Counted from the stretch's first letter, positions 52,274 to 62,333 are shown. The stretch is DNA of 64,000 nt from SKVR01 sp964453995 (GCA_964453995.1 CAYVQC010000004.1:1-64000), one strand, 5' to 3'. Notes: generated by a model from the letters alone, not told the origin. Numbers and translations: made by a program.

Positions 52274-55200
52274 ATGAAAAAACAATTACGCTTTCTGACC
52301 TTTCTGACCATAAGCATTCTCTTTGGTGCATTTGCCACAGAAGTGCAGTCAGAAATTGTAGAAAAACCAATTTCTCATGCAGAGGATGGTTTTTACAAAC
52401 CCGCTGAAAATAAACATACAAGCTTGAGCATGCAATCTGAAAAAGTGTTGCAGGCCCCCTGCTTCGATGTTTTCAAAACCGACATCAGCTGCTTCGGAGC
52501 TGAAGATGGAACCATCCAGGTGATCATAGATGATACTTGTGGTGACGTTGTAGATATTTGCCTGGTATATGGCAGCAACAAGAACAGTGATTGTCCGCCT
52601 TTCAAGACAATGGAACAGGCTGAATTCACAGGCCTTATTGCCGGCACATATTATATTTCTGTTACCGGTGAGAATGGCCTGGTTACCACAGAGGAAGTAG
52701 TGATCAATGAACCTGATGAATTGTTTGCCTTTGCCGCAGCAGAGCAATCTACCATTTGTTTTGATGCCACAACTACTGTAACGGTAACTGCCCAGGGGGG
52801 CACCCCACCCTATTCCGGAACCGGTAATTTTATTGTTGAACCGGGAACACATACTTTTATCGTGACAGATGCCAATGAATGCTCTGCTGAAGTAGAGATA
52901 ACCGTTGAAGCATTTCCTGTTGTGGAGGTTCTTTGCCGCGACAATATCTTTATTGGCGAATTTGCCCAGCCCATTATTCTGGAAGGATCAACACCCACTG
53001 GAGGTGTATACAGCGGCGCAGGCATTACTTACGATGATTCAACAGAAGAATATATTTTCTCAGCCCAGGATGTGGATCCGGGTATTTACCCTGTTACCTA
53101 TACAGTAGAGGAAAATGGCTGTTTCTACTCATGCGAATTCGAGATCGAAGTATATGAAATGCCTGACTTTAGCTGCCTGAGTGATATTGAAGTTTGCGAA
53201 GATGCATTGCCCCTCGATGACATTCTTCCTGAGGGTGATGAAGGATTTCTAACAGGCAATTTCGTTACAGATAACGTATTTTATCCTGAACAGAGCGGTC
53301 CGGGAACTTTCGACATCACCTATACCTTTGCTGATGATTTTGGATACCTGTACAGTTGTACTTTCTTTATTACCGTAAATGAGCTTCCCGAAGTAACGCT
53401 GGATCCTTTTGAAAGTGTTTGCTCCAATACAGAACCTTTCTCACTTACAGGTGGCCTGCCCGAAGGAGGAATTTACTCCGGAGAAGGAATAGAAGACGGT
53501 ATTTTTTACCCTGAATTGCTCGCCGCAGGAACTTATGAGATTACCTACACCTTCACCAATGAGTTTGACTGTACAGCATCTGCAACGCAAACCATCGAGG
53601 TTTTACAGGCTCCCTGTGTTGAAGTAAGCTTTACTGATGTTACCTGCAATGGCGCTAATGACGGAACCATAAGCGTTAACATTACATGCGGTGACATCGA
53701 GGAGATTTGCCTGGTGTATCCGGGAGAAGAACTTGAAAAATGCCTGCCGGAGAAGAACTCCGGTGTAGTGCATACCGGATTGGAACCCGGCACCTATATT
53801 ATTGTAGTTACAGACACCAACGGATGTGTTACCATAGAAGAAGTTACCATTGGTGAGCCAAATGCTTTGAGTATCTCCCTTGTTGACACTGGCGCAGAAA
53901 CCGAGTTTGGTGCTGCAGATGGTTTTATCGAAATTGCTGTTGAAGGAGGTACTCCACCCTACGACATCCTCTGGAACATAGGTGAAACAACGCCCCGCAT
54001 AGAAAATCTCGCCCAGGGGGAATATTCTGTGGTTGTATTTGACGCCAACGACTGTATTGCTGATGCCACCTTTGAAATTACAGGACCCACTGAGCCCGGC
54101 GATATACTGATAGACCTCGGGGTTACTATAGAAGTAAATATACAAACCCCCGATCCTGAGGAAGTGGATAAACTCATATTCGCCATCGTAGTTACCAACC
54201 ATGATGAAGAGGAAACCGCCACAGGCGTTGTCGTTGAAAATGTTATTCCGGAAGCTTTCCCATTCATTTCCCGGTTAGACGATGGCACCAGCGGTGTTTT
54301 CGATTATATCAGCGGCAATTGGTATATCGGGTCCATTCCAGCCGGTGGCCATGTTATACTTGTTTACCAAACCCAAATGCTTTTGGAAGAAGAGGAAGAA
54401 GATAAATCATGGCAGTCTGCAACCAATGCAGCCCAGATCCTTCCATTCGACCAGCAGGACCCCGATCTCTCCAACAACTTTGCCGATATTGTTGTGACAG
54501 TAGGTGAATCCTCCAGTGGCGATGATAATGGTATAGAAAGCGATGGAAGCATGGCTTCACAGCTTGCATTGCGCAATCACAGGCGCCTGGTTGAAAACAA
54601 TAACATCCCCAATGATCTGAGAACTGCAAAAATGCAGGAGTTCAGCCACACAGGAATGCTTACCGGAACGCTGAAATCAGCTTCTGTTGACGGAAACTTC
54701 ACCGGCATCAGCATGCTGTTGCCCGAAACCGGTCCTGCAAGCACTACTGCCTTTATTTCTACCCCTGCCGATCTGCTGGGTATTACCAATGCCAAAGAAA
54801 TTTTCTCAGTAGACTACCTGCAGCAAAACAATAGTCGCAGGGCTGCTATACTGGCCATTGCCACCGAACCTGCCAGGGTATATGAACACACCAAGGTGAT
54901 CTGCGACAGGCTTATAGGGGCAGAACTACAAAGTATCGAGATGATCGAAATTGCCGGCAGACCCTTTATTCTCTCTAAGCTGGTTCACCCCAATGGGTAT
55001 ATCGATTATTCTGTGAGCTTTATTGCCCAGAGAGATGGTGGTAGCTTTGTAATTGACAACAGGTGGTACAATGAGGAATATGATATCCTCAACACCGACG
55101 ACATCTTCAACTTCCAGGTATGGAGCGTAACTCCACAATTTACGCGCCAGCTGGTAGAAGAGATTCTCAACCGTATGCAACAGAATGGAGGAGTAAGCTT

Positions 55201-56242
55201 CCGCAATGAAAAGATCGCACCGGCCATACCTCAGGTATACGTGCACAGTGGCCGCTACACCAATGGTGGGCTATTGCTCAACCTGGTTAACAATGCAGGT
55301 GCCGATCAGATCACTGTTTACGGCAGCAAAACCCTCTATGAAAATGCTCCAAGGGAAGCCATGAACATAACAATGACCATCCCCACAGATCCTTTTGTAG
55401 AAGTGTTTATCCCCACCGGATTCCTCTTCGATGCAGGATTCTCTGTGAGCAACAACAGGGACGATGCACCCGACGTACTCTACTACGCTGATGGGGCCTG
55501 GATGTTTGACTACGACCGGGATAATGCCGTAGTAAACCATTTTGCCACGGAGGCGGAAACAAATGTTGTTGAACAGATTGACTATAAAGTGGAAAGAGAT
55601 GCTTCCTTCAATGGTCGTGTGCGTACCTGGGCTTCCATGTTCAGATCCCTATCTCCACGCAATATGCCTGTTGACCTTTCCGGTTTCGATCAGATTGTTT
55701 TCACTGCCCATGGCGAGGGAACCACAGAAGTAATGCTGGCCAAAAATAGCGTAAACCAGTGGAGCGAACAATACAGAACCACTATTTCTCTTACAGAAGA
55801 ACCCCAGGAATACCGCATCAACTTCAGCGATCTTACAACCCGCGAAGGACTTACAGGATTTACCCCTGAAGATGTGGTTTCGGTAATTTTCAACCCCATT
55901 GGCAACGGAAACAGTGCGTCAAACTTTGATGTAAACATTTCAAACCTGCACTTTGCCAACAGTAGTTTCGTGATCACACCCAATGCTATCTTCTACCCGG
56001 CTTATCCCAATCCATTCAGCAATAGCACCAATATTGACCTGATGGTGACAACCGACAGCTATGTGAAAGTGGAAGTGATCAACATGTTTGGCCAAACGGT
56101 TGAAGTACTGGCCAATGAAGAGATGACCACTGGAACCTACCAACTAAGATGGACACCCGCAGGTAAGCAACCTGGCATCTATACCATCAGAATGACAGTG
56201 GGCGACACAGTCTATACCTCTAAAGTTGTATTCAACAAGTAA
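52274..56242 (+). CDS. Giant T9SS surface protein with SprB-like and DUF11 domains
   Basis: A 1322-residue exported protein. Signal peptide about 1-22. It has SprB-type repeats near residues 60-160 and 455-545 (for example DISCFGAEDGTIQV, DVTCNGANDGTISV) with Ig-like modules between them. A third SprB-like unit at about 545-610 is followed by a DUF11-like domain (about 615-750). An unassigned 480-residue region (about 760-1240) follows, and the last 75 residues are a T9SS type A sorting domain (FYPAYPNPFSNSTNIDL, MFGQTVEVL, PGIYTIRM). SprB repeats occur in gliding-motility adhesins and other surface proteins of Bacteroidota. Probably a long, cell-surface filament or adhesin. A terminator follows. 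Confidence 0.87.
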   Translation: MKKQLRFLTFLTISILFGAFATEVQSEIVEKPISHAEDGFYKPAENKHTSLSMQSEKVLQAPCFDVFKTDISCFGAEDGTIQVIIDDTCGDVVDICLVYGSNKNSDCPPFKTMEQAEFTGLIAGTYYISVTGENGLVTTEEVVINEPDELFAFAAAEQSTICFDATTTVTVTAQGGTPPYSGTGNFIVEPGTHTFIVTDANECSAEVEITVEAFPVVEVLCRDNIFIGEFAQPIILEGSTPTGGVYSGAGITYDDSTEEYIFSAQDVDPGIYPVTYTVEENGCFYSCEFEIEVYEMPDFSCLSDIEVCEDALPLDDILPEGDEGFLTGNFVTDNVFYPEQSGPGTFDITYTFADDFGYLYSCTFFITVNELPEVTLDPFESVCSNTEPFSLTGGLPEGGIYSGEGIEDGIFYPELLAAGTYEITYTFTNEFDCTASATQTIEVLQAPCVEVSFTDVTCNGANDGTISVNITCGDIEEICLVYPGEELEKCLPEKNSGVVHTGLEPGTYIIVVTDTNGCVTIEEVTIGEPNALSISLVDTGAETEFGAADGFIEIAVEGGTPPYDILWNIGETTPRIENLAQGEYSVVVFDANDCIADATFEITGPTEPGDILIDLGVTIEVNIQTPDPEEVDKLIFAIVVTNHDEEETATGVVVENVIPEAFPFISRLDDGTSGVFDYISGNWYIGSIPAGGHVILVYQTQMLLEEEEEDKSWQSATNAAQILPFDQQDPDLSNNFADIVVTVGESSSGDDNGIESDGSMASQLALRNHRRLVENNNIPNDLRTAKMQEFSHTGMLTGTLKSASVDGNFTGISMLLPETGPASTTAFISTPADLLGITNAKEIFSVDYLQQNNSRRAAILAIATEPARVYEHTKVICDRLIGAELQSIEMIEIAGRPFILSKLVHPNGYIDYSVSFIAQRDGGSFVIDNRWYNEEYDILNTDDIFNFQVWSVTPQFTRQLVEEILNRMQQNGGVSFRNEKIAPAIPQVYVHSGRYTNGGLLLNLVNNAGADQITVYGSKTLYENAPREAMNITMTIPTDPFVEVFIPTGFLFDAGFSVSNNRDDAPDVLYYADGAWMFDYDRDNAVVNHFATEAETNVVEQIDYKVERDASFNGRVRTWASMFRSLSPRNMPVDLSGFDQIVFTAHGEGTTEVMLAKNSVNQWSEQYRTTISLTEEPQEYRINFSDLTTREGLTGFTPEDVVSVIFNPIGNGNSASNFDVNISNLHFANSSFVITPNAIFYPAYPNPFSNSTNIDLMVTTDSYVKVEVINMFGQTVEVLANEEMTTGTYQLRWTPAGKQPGIYTIRMTVGDTVYTSKVVFNK

Positions 56243-56263
56243 TCAACGAGCACATTATACTGG

Positions 56264-56297
56264 AAAGCTGCTTCCCATAAGGGGAGCAGCTTTTTTT
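56264..56297 (+). terminator. Terminator of the giant T9SS gene
   Basis: AAAGCTGCTTCCC-ATAA-GGGGAGCAGCTTT with one U:G pair, followed by a T-run. It begins 22 bp after the stop codon. Confidence 0.92.
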
Positions 56298-56626
56298 ATT
56301 GTCCTCTGCCTTTCGGTTGCGGTAATCGGGAGGCCTGTCCTCTTGTGCGAGAATTTTTATTTATCGCCGGCTTTGATAATGCCGCCTTACAAAGGAATAG
56401 GTCAGCCATGGCAATCTGCAGGTGGTAGCGTTCTCCTATATAAAGTGCCTTTTACAGATTTTTGCTTAACATACATATTTTTTAATATTTTACACTATTT
56501 TTGAGGTCTGAAAACTAAGGAAAAGTGATCTTTAATCCCATTACGGTTTAAAAAATTACTGATCCTTTAAACCAGCAAATAATCCAATTTTATAATCAGT
56601 TTATAAACAAAAACACATCGAAAACA
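56298..56626. promoter_or_regulatory. Intergenic region with a -7 element for dcp
   Basis: 329 bp without a gene. TATTTTTG at 56496-56503 fits TAnnTTTG, 123 bp ahead of the dcp start; a TTTG at 56461-56464 is too far (31 bp) to be its -33 box. No other structure seen. Confidence 0.35.
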
Positions 56627-58732
56627 ATGAAAAGAATTGCAGGTTTAATTTTAATGGTTATGATGATGGCATCATGCGCAACGGAAGAGCCAAAAAATCC
56701 GTTTTTTGAGGAATATGACACTCCCTTTGGCGTACCTCCCTTTGGAGAAATAAAAAATGAGCATTTCCTTCCGGCCTTCGAAGAGGGAATAAAGCAACAG
56801 GAAGAACGAATTGATTCTATTGTAAACAATCCTGAAGATCCAACATTTGACAATACGATAGCAGCCCTGGATTATAGCGGTATGCTGCTCAACCGGGTTT
56901 CTTCAGTGTTTTACAACTACCTTGCATCCAACACTTCTGATGAATTGCAGGAGATTGCACAAGAGGTAGCCCCCATGATGTCGGCCCATAACGACAATAT
57001 CAACCTGAACATGGAGCTTTTTGCACGTGTAAAGGAGGTCTTCGACAACCAGACCATATTCAATCTGGACGAAGAACAGACCATGCTTCTCAAGGAAACC
57101 TACGAAGGTTTTGTGAGAAATGGTGCGGCACTACCCGCAGAGAAACAAGAGCGTTTCCGCGAGATCAACAAGGAACTGGCTGTTCTTACCTTAAATTTCG
57201 GACAAAATGTACTGGATGATGTAAACAACTGGGAAATGTTCATTGAAAATGAAGCCGATCTTGAAGGACTTCCCCAGGGTGTGAAGGATGCTGCCGCCGA
57301 AGCAGCTGCTGAGGCAGGAAAAGAAGGACAATGGTTGTTTACCCTGCACAATCCCAGTGTAATGCCTTTTCTTACCCATGCCGACAATCGCGAGTTGAGA
57401 GAAAAAATGAACCGTGCTTACATTAACCGGGGCAACATGGACAATGAATACAACAATACAGAAATCATAAACCGTATCATTGATCTACGTGTTGAACGGT
57501 CGAAGATGCTTGGATATGACAATTATGCTCAGTTTGCTCTTGAAAACCGCATGGCCGGCAATGTGGAAACAGTAGAAGGTTTCCTTACCGGCCTTTGGTC
57601 ATCTGCTCTGCCTATTGCACAAAAAGAGGCTGAAATGCTACAGGAGCAGATCAATGCAGAAGGGCACGATTTTGACCTCAGCTTCTGGGATTGGAGATAT
57701 TATGCAGGAAAAGTAAGAAAAGAAAAGTATGATGTGGACGAATCAGAGACCCGTAAATACTTCGAAATCAACAACGTGCGCGATGGTGTTTTCCTGCTGA
57801 TGGAAAAACTTTGGGGAGTGCAATTTGTAGAACGTCCTGATATACCGGTTTACCATCCTGAAGCTACCGCATGGGAAGCCCTGGAAGCTGACGGCACACA
57901 CATTGGCATTTTATACATGGACATGCACCCCAGGGCCAGCAAAAGAAGCGGCGCATGGATGAGCAGTTTCCGTAACCAATACATTGATGAGGAAGGCAAT
58001 TTTGTACATCCTGTTGTTACCATTGTATGCAACTTTTCTGCACCCACCAGCAATGAGCCCTCATTGCTTACTTTTGACGAGATGAGGACATTCTTCCATG
58101 AGTTTGGTCATGCCATCCACGGTCTTTTTGCCAATACGCACTACTACAGTCTTTCCGGAACTTCTACTCCACGCGACTTTGTAGAACTCCCCTCTCAGGT
58201 GCTCGAAAACTGGGCAAGACACCCCGAATTCCTGAAAATGTTTGCAAAGCATTATGAAACCGGCGAACCCATCCCCGATGAGCTTGTTGACAGGATCATG
58301 GCCAGCAGCAACTTCAACCAGGGTTTTGAAACCGTTGAATTTCTTGCTTCCGGATTGCTTGACATGGAATACCACACCCTTACCAGCTATGAGCCCTTCG
58401 ATGTAATGGAGTTTGAAGAGCAGGTTGAAAGAAAGTACAACATGATGGACGAAATACACTTCCGTCATGCCAGTACACACTTCCAGCATATTTTCTCCGG
58501 AGGATACTCTGCCGGCTATTACAGTTACATTTGGTCTGGAGTACTGGATGCCGATGCGTTTGAAGCTTTTGTGGAAACCGGTGATATCTTCAACCAGGAG
58601 AAAGCCCGTTTGTTCCGCGAAGAGATCCTTGAAAAAGGTGGAACCCGCGATGCCATGCAGATGTATATAAACTTCCGTGGTAAAGAACCCAGCATTGATC
58701 CACTTCTGCGTCAGAGAGGTCTTATCCAATAA
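56627..58732 (+). CDS. dcp: M3-family peptidyl-dipeptidase (Dcp-like) lipoprotein
   Basis: A 701-residue zinc metallopeptidase. Lipoprotein signal MMMASC (Cys17). The M3 pattern is complete: N-terminal FGVPPFGEIKNEHFLPAFEEG, internal YAQFALENRMAGN, and the catalytic FFHEFGHAIHGLF with His491 and His495; the third-ligand Glu follows about 24 residues on, in FVELPSQVLENW. The C-terminal HFQHIFSGGYSAGYYSYIW is the usual M3 substrate-side motif. It removes C-terminal dipeptides from peptides, and the lipid anchor puts it at the periplasmic face. Length is normal for the family. It has its own terminator; the second HEFGH lipoprotein, at 32198, is not a close copy. Confidence 0.94.
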   Translation: MKRIAGLILMVMMMASCATEEPKNPFFEEYDTPFGVPPFGEIKNEHFLPAFEEGIKQQEERIDSIVNNPEDPTFDNTIAALDYSGMLLNRVSSVFYNYLASNTSDELQEIAQEVAPMMSAHNDNINLNMELFARVKEVFDNQTIFNLDEEQTMLLKETYEGFVRNGAALPAEKQERFREINKELAVLTLNFGQNVLDDVNNWEMFIENEADLEGLPQGVKDAAAEAAAEAGKEGQWLFTLHNPSVMPFLTHADNRELREKMNRAYINRGNMDNEYNNTEIINRIIDLRVERSKMLGYDNYAQFALENRMAGNVETVEGFLTGLWSSALPIAQKEAEMLQEQINAEGHDFDLSFWDWRYYAGKVRKEKYDVDESETRKYFEINNVRDGVFLLMEKLWGVQFVERPDIPVYHPEATAWEALEADGTHIGILYMDMHPRASKRSGAWMSSFRNQYIDEEGNFVHPVVTIVCNFSAPTSNEPSLLTFDEMRTFFHEFGHAIHGLFANTHYYSLSGTSTPRDFVELPSQVLENWARHPEFLKMFAKHYETGEPIPDELVDRIMASSNFNQGFETVEFLASGLLDMEYHTLTSYEPFDVMEFEEQVERKYNMMDEIHFRHASTHFQHIFSGGYSAGYYSYIWSGVLDADAFEAFVETGDIFNQEKARLFREEILEKGGTRDAMQMYINFRGKEPSIDPLLRQRGLIQ

Positions 58733-58764
58733 CGGACGACACTGCTTAAATTGAAACTTAAAAT

Positions 58765-58803
58765 AAAAGAGCCGGTACAGTTTTTTCAGTATCGGCTCTT
58801 TTG
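58765..58803. terminator. Bidirectional terminator after dcp
   Basis: AAAAGAGCCGGTAC-N10-GTATCGGCTCTTTT, a stem of about 14 bp with one mismatch and a T-rich loop, flanked by A and T tracts. It separates convergent dcp (+) and crtI-like (-) genes. Confidence 0.88.
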
Positions 58804-58858
58804 TTTATTGCTGATCTCTGCAAGAATATTAATAATCTTAAAGGTAGAAACAAAGAAA

Positions 58859-60376
58859 TCACTTCCCTACCGGATTCTTTTCACTGATCAAACCTGCCAC
58901 CATCTGTCCGGAAATGATGGACGGTGGCATTCCAGGTCCGGGAGATGTTAACTGACCGGCGTAGTAAAGGTTGGGGATCTTTTTATGACGGATACGGGGC
59001 TTAAGGATGGCCGTTTGCTTTAGGGTGTTGGCCAATCCGTAAGCGTTTCCCTTAAACGCGTTGTAGTCTTTCACAAAATCCCTGATGCAAAAAGAACGCT
59101 TGTAAACAATATGAGGTCTTATATCCACGCCTAGAATTCCCTGCATTCTATCGCAAATAACTTCAAAGTATTGCTCACGCAACTGTTCAGTGTCTTCAAT
59201 ACCGGGAGCCAGGGGCATAAGCATAAATATATTCTCATGGCCTTGTGGGGCAACAGAGGGATCAGTTTTTGAAGGGCATGAAATGTAAAACAGCGGATCG
59301 GTTGGCCATGAAGGTTCAGTATAGATTTCTCGGGCATGTAGATCGAAGTCGCGGTCGAAGAAAAGGTTATGGTGTTCAAGTCCGTCAATCCTGGTATCAA
59401 GGCCAATGTAAAAAAGCAATGAGCTGGGCGCCATGGTCCTCTTTTGCCAGTAGCTCTCAGAATAGGTTCGGTGCCGCTCGGGAAGCAGATGCTGTTCCAC
59501 ATGATTGTAGTCGGCACTGGCAATGAGTACATCCAAGGGATAACTCTTCTTATGGGTCGTGAGGCCGGTAACCCGGTTGTTGACTACATCAATACGTTCA
59601 ACCGGCTCAGAAGTATAAAATTCCACTCCCAGTTCCTTGGCCAGCGCAACAAAAGCTTCAATAATCTTATGCATTCCTCCCATAGGATACCAGGTGCCCA
59701 GCTTCAGGTCAGCATAATTCATCAGGCTGTAGAGTGCAGGAGTATTTTCGGGAGTGGCACCAAGAAACAGCACCGGAAATTTGAGGATCTGCCTTAGCTT
59801 ATCGTTTTCAAACAGCTTTTCTATCTGGGAGGAAATGGAAGAAAACATTTGTAGCCGAAAAAGACTTTTCAAAACACGCATATCGGCAAATTCCGACACA
59901 GACAGACCCGGTTTCCAAACAAACTCTTCCATGCCCACCTTGTATTTATAGCCTGCCTCTTTGAGAAATTTACCAAGATTTTTAGCGCTGCCGGGCTCAA
60001 TGGATTCAAACAACTGCTCTAACTGGCTATAATCGGCAGGCAGGGATACAATGTCGTCTTTACCAAAAACCACATTGTAGGATGGATCGAGCCTGACAAG
60101 ATCGTAATAGTCAGAGGTGGTTTTGCCAAACCGGTTGAAGAAGTTTTCAAAGACTTCGGGCATCCAGTACCATGAAGGGCCCATATCAAACATAAAGCCT
60201 TTTTCTTCAAACTTGCGGGCTCGACCGCCCAGCCCTTCATTTTTTTCAAATACCCTAACGTGGTACCCTTCTTTCGCCAGGGTGCAGGCTGCTGCCAATC
60301 CTGAAAATCCTGAGCCAATAATTCCTGCTGTTTTCAATGTTTTACTTTTTTTACAAATTATTATGCTGTAAAACAT
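58859..60376 (-). CDS. CrtI-family phytoene/carotenoid desaturase
   Basis: A 505-residue flavoprotein. The FAD dinucleotide fold GIIGSGFSGLAAAC begins at residue 18 from the ATG, with FEKNEGLGGRARKFE and MGPSWYWMP following, all typical of the CrtI/CrtN family. The C-terminus has the second FAD motif, LYYAGQLTSPGPGMPPSIISGQ. It introduces double bonds into phytoene or a related carotenoid at the inner membrane. A TTG codon at 60337 would give the cleaner N-terminus LKTAGIIGSG and may be the true start. No phytoene synthase lies beside it, which is unusual for this pathway. The call is firm for the superfamily, moderate for the substrate. Confidence 0.88.
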   Translation of the reverse strand: MFYSIIICKKSKTLKTAGIIGSGFSGLAAACTLAKEGYHVRVFEKNEGLGGRARKFEEKGFMFDMGPSWYWMPEVFENFFNRFGKTTSDYYDLVRLDPSYNVVFGKDDIVSLPADYSQLEQLFESIEPGSAKNLGKFLKEAGYKYKVGMEEFVWKPGLSVSEFADMRVLKSLFRLQMFSSISSQIEKLFENDKLRQILKFPVLFLGATPENTPALYSLMNYADLKLGTWYPMGGMHKIIEAFVALAKELGVEFYTSEPVERIDVVNNRVTGLTTHKKSYPLDVLIASADYNHVEQHLLPERHRTYSESYWQKRTMAPSSLLFYIGLDTRIDGLEHHNLFFDRDFDLHAREIYTEPSWPTDPLFYISCPSKTDPSVAPQGHENIFMLMPLAPGIEDTEQLREQYFEVICDRMQGILGVDIRPHIVYKRSFCIRDFVKDYNAFKGNAYGLANTLKQTAILKPRIRHKKIPNLYYAGQLTSPGPGMPPSIISGQMVAGLISEKNPVGK

Positions 60377-60421
60377 GGAATCAGAGAAAATGTTTACAAG
60401 GCAGGCTTGGGGGGAAATTAC

Positions 60422-60964
60422 TCAGGCAAAGATTACCCGATCTACAGGTATGTCGGATGATTCAACAGGTACTTTTTCCACCATCTGAAAGTGAAAGCAA
60501 ACACCTACAGAAAAGAATCTTTTTTTGCGCAACAGCTTGTCATAATAGGCCTTTCCCCTCCCCAGGCGGTTTCCTTTGCTATCGAAGGCAACTCCGGGAA
60601 TAATGCCCAACTCAATGTCATTGCCTGAAGAAGGTGCACCTTTGTAAGGCTCAAGAATGCCAAATGCTTCACCCTTTTGCAGGCAATCCAATCCTGTAAA
60701 GTGTCGAAGCTCAAGCTCATCGCCTTTCACAATGGGTAAGAGGATCTTCTTTTGCTTGTACCACTTCGCCACAAAATCATGTGTATGCACTTCGTCGGGC
60801 AACGACCAGTAAAGAAGTATTGTTTTGGCCGTTCGAAAAACAGGAAGGGATTCAACCTGCTGAAATATCTGTTCTGATGCTGTTTTCTTCTGTTGCGGAT
60901 CAGCATTGTTTTTCAATCCACGGATGATCTTCCTCAATTCATTTTTCTGCAAACTGATATCCAT
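60422..60964 (-). CDS. 5-formyltetrahydrofolate cyclo-ligase
   Basis: A 180-residue enzyme. It has the LPDEVHT and GDELELRHF segments and the ATP/folate-binding motif DSKGNRLGRGKAYYDKLL (about residues 128-145), the family signature. It converts 5-formyl-THF to 5,10-methenyl-THF using ATP in folate one-carbon metabolism. The ATG at 60964 gives the usual short N-terminus (MDISLQKNELRKIIRGLK); an upstream in-frame start would overlap the MOSC-MogA gene. It is 22 bp after that gene on the same strand, so co-transcribed with molybdenum-cofactor genes. Confidence 0.92.
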   Translation of the reverse strand: MDISLQKNELRKIIRGLKNNADPQQKKTASEQIFQQVESLPVFRTAKTILLYWSLPDEVHTHDFVAKWYKQKKILLPIVKGDELELRHFTGLDCLQKGEAFGILEPYKGAPSSGNDIELGIIPGVAFDSKGNRLGRGKAYYDKLLRKKRFFSVGVCFHFQMVEKVPVESSDIPVDRVIFA

Positions 60965-60986
60965 AGGGTGATATTTTCTGTGATCA

Positions 60987-61922
60987 TTAGTGGGCATCCA
61001 GCCCGTGACGCATGTAGATGAGATGCTCAAGGGTTTTGAGGATCTCTTCCATGTATTCATTCACAGCTTTTACGCTCCCGGGCAAGGTGTAAACCAGTGT
61101 GTCAGACATCAGTCCGGCTACGCCCCTGCTTAGCAATGCATTGGGTTTATTGGCACCATATTTTACCCTGATCATTTCCATTATGCCGGGAATTTCCTTA
61201 TCAAGCATGGGTTTCACTGTTTCCACGGTAATATCACGAGGGCCAATACCGGTGCCACCGGTGGTAATCACCACATCAATCTCTTCGTAAGCCGCCTTTT
61301 CCAGCACTACCGAAAGGCTGGCAGCATCATCGGGAATGAGAGTTGTTTCCACTTCTATATTGCGTGGGCGCTGATCGAAATGTTTGTTGAGAATCTCCAC
61401 TACCCTGGGTCCGCTGCGGTCTTGATACTGACCACTGCTGGCCCTGTCGCTGAGGGTAACCACCTGGAAACGGAGTACCCTGGGCACGTAAGATAACACA
61501 TCGCCCGGCCGCAGGCTCCCCTGTTTAATCACGCGGGCAAAAATACCTTCCTTTGGCATAACACAATTGCCTACTTCCTTAAAGATGGCACAGGCAGAGC
61601 CATGACATTCCTTACCGATCTGTGTGATCTCCAGCTCTACATTTTCCCCTACAAAACGATCCAGGGGAGAGGTTTTCACCAGCTCAACCCCTTGGGTGGT
61701 GATGTTTTCGGCAAACTCACCAAAGGCAAGCTCACGGCCTGCCTGCACAGAAAACCTGTCAAAACTTTCCTTGCCCAGCAAACTTACCTGGCGGTGCCAG
61801 GGACCGCTATGGGCATCGTCCATCACACCGTTGTGATTCAGGGTGATCTCTTCTACCGGCTTTTTTACCGTTCCTTTTTGTTCGGATATATTTACTGAGA
61901 GTACTTTTATTTGTTGGGTCAT
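60987..61922 (-). CDS. MOSC-MogA/MoaB fusion protein for molybdenum cofactor
   Basis: A 311-residue two-domain protein. The MOSC domain (about 1-145) has the family Cys in GKECHGSACAIFKEVGNCVM and the MPKEGIFARVIKQG tail; MOSC domains bind molybdopterin or carry sulfur for it. The MogA/MoaB domain (about 152-305) has VVTLSDRASSGQYQDRSG, TTGGTGIGPRD and the SDTLVYTLPGS nucleotide/pterin loop, and adenylates molybdopterin ahead of metal insertion. Fusion of the two is known in some bacteria. It should act together with the MoeA encoded at the right edge. A repeat array and gap 3 separate it from moaC. Confidence 0.92.
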   Translation of the reverse strand: MTQQIKVLSVNISEQKGTVKKPVEEITLNHNGVMDDAHSGPWHRQVSLLGKESFDRFSVQAGRELAFGEFAENITTQGVELVKTSPLDRFVGENVELEITQIGKECHGSACAIFKEVGNCVMPKEGIFARVIKQGSLRPGDVLSYVPRVLRFQVVTLSDRASSGQYQDRSGPRVVEILNKHFDQRPRNIEVETTLIPDDAASLSVVLEKAAYEEIDVVITTGGTGIGPRDITVETVKPMLDKEIPGIMEMIRVKYGANKPNALLSRGVAGLMSDTLVYTLPGSVKAVNEYMEEILKTLEHLIYMRHGLDAH

Positions 61923-61939
61923 AGATGATTTTTTATTTT

Positions 61940-62063
61940 GATGGAACGCGGATGGCGCGGATTGGTTATGATTTTTCTTTGATGAAACGCGGATGGTGCG
62001 GATGATTATGATTGGTTATGATTTTATTTTGATGGAACGCGGATGGCGCGGATTGGTTATGAT
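61940..62063. repeat. GCGGAT-type direct repeat array inside the Moco gene run
   Basis: Three units of about 33 bp starting GATGGAACGCGGATGGCGCG and ending GGTTATGAT: 61940-61972, 61981-62012 (diverged) and 62031-62063 (identical to the first). Units start 41 and 50 bp apart with T-rich spacers. Confidence 0.8.
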
Positions 62064-62189
62064 AGGTCATGATTTTTTTTACAAAGATAAACATGAAGGT
62101 TTATTTGGTTTTGAATTTATCTGAGAACTTTTTGATTGATTTCCTTAGTCTGAAAGAAATATTGCACCATATAAAATATCTGCGGTTAT

Positions 62190-62289
62190 NNNNNNNNNNN
62201 NNNNNNNNNNNNNNNNNNNNNNNNNNNNNNNNNNNNNNNNNNNNNNNNNNNNNNNNNNNNNNNNNNNNNNNNNNNNNNNNNNNNNNNNN
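62190..62289. other. Assembly gap 3 (100 N) within repeats
   Basis: Exactly 100 N. It lies between the GCGGAT array and an inverted, diverged counterpart (62290-62350). Repetitive sequence is a likely reason the assembly broke here; real length unknown. Confidence 0.97.
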
Positions 62290-62333
62290 ATCAGCGTCAT
62301 ATGCGTTCAATTCCATCAGCGTCATATGCGTTC
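62290..62333. repeat. Inverted counterpart of the GCGGAT array
   Basis: ATCAGCGTCATATGCGTTC occurs at 62290-62308 and 62315-62333 (period 25 bp), with a third diverged unit CTGCGTTCTATC after it. Read on the opposite strand this resembles the left-hand unit (19 of 23 positions in the best alignment), so the two sides form a large imperfect inverted repeat around the gap. Confidence 0.65.
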
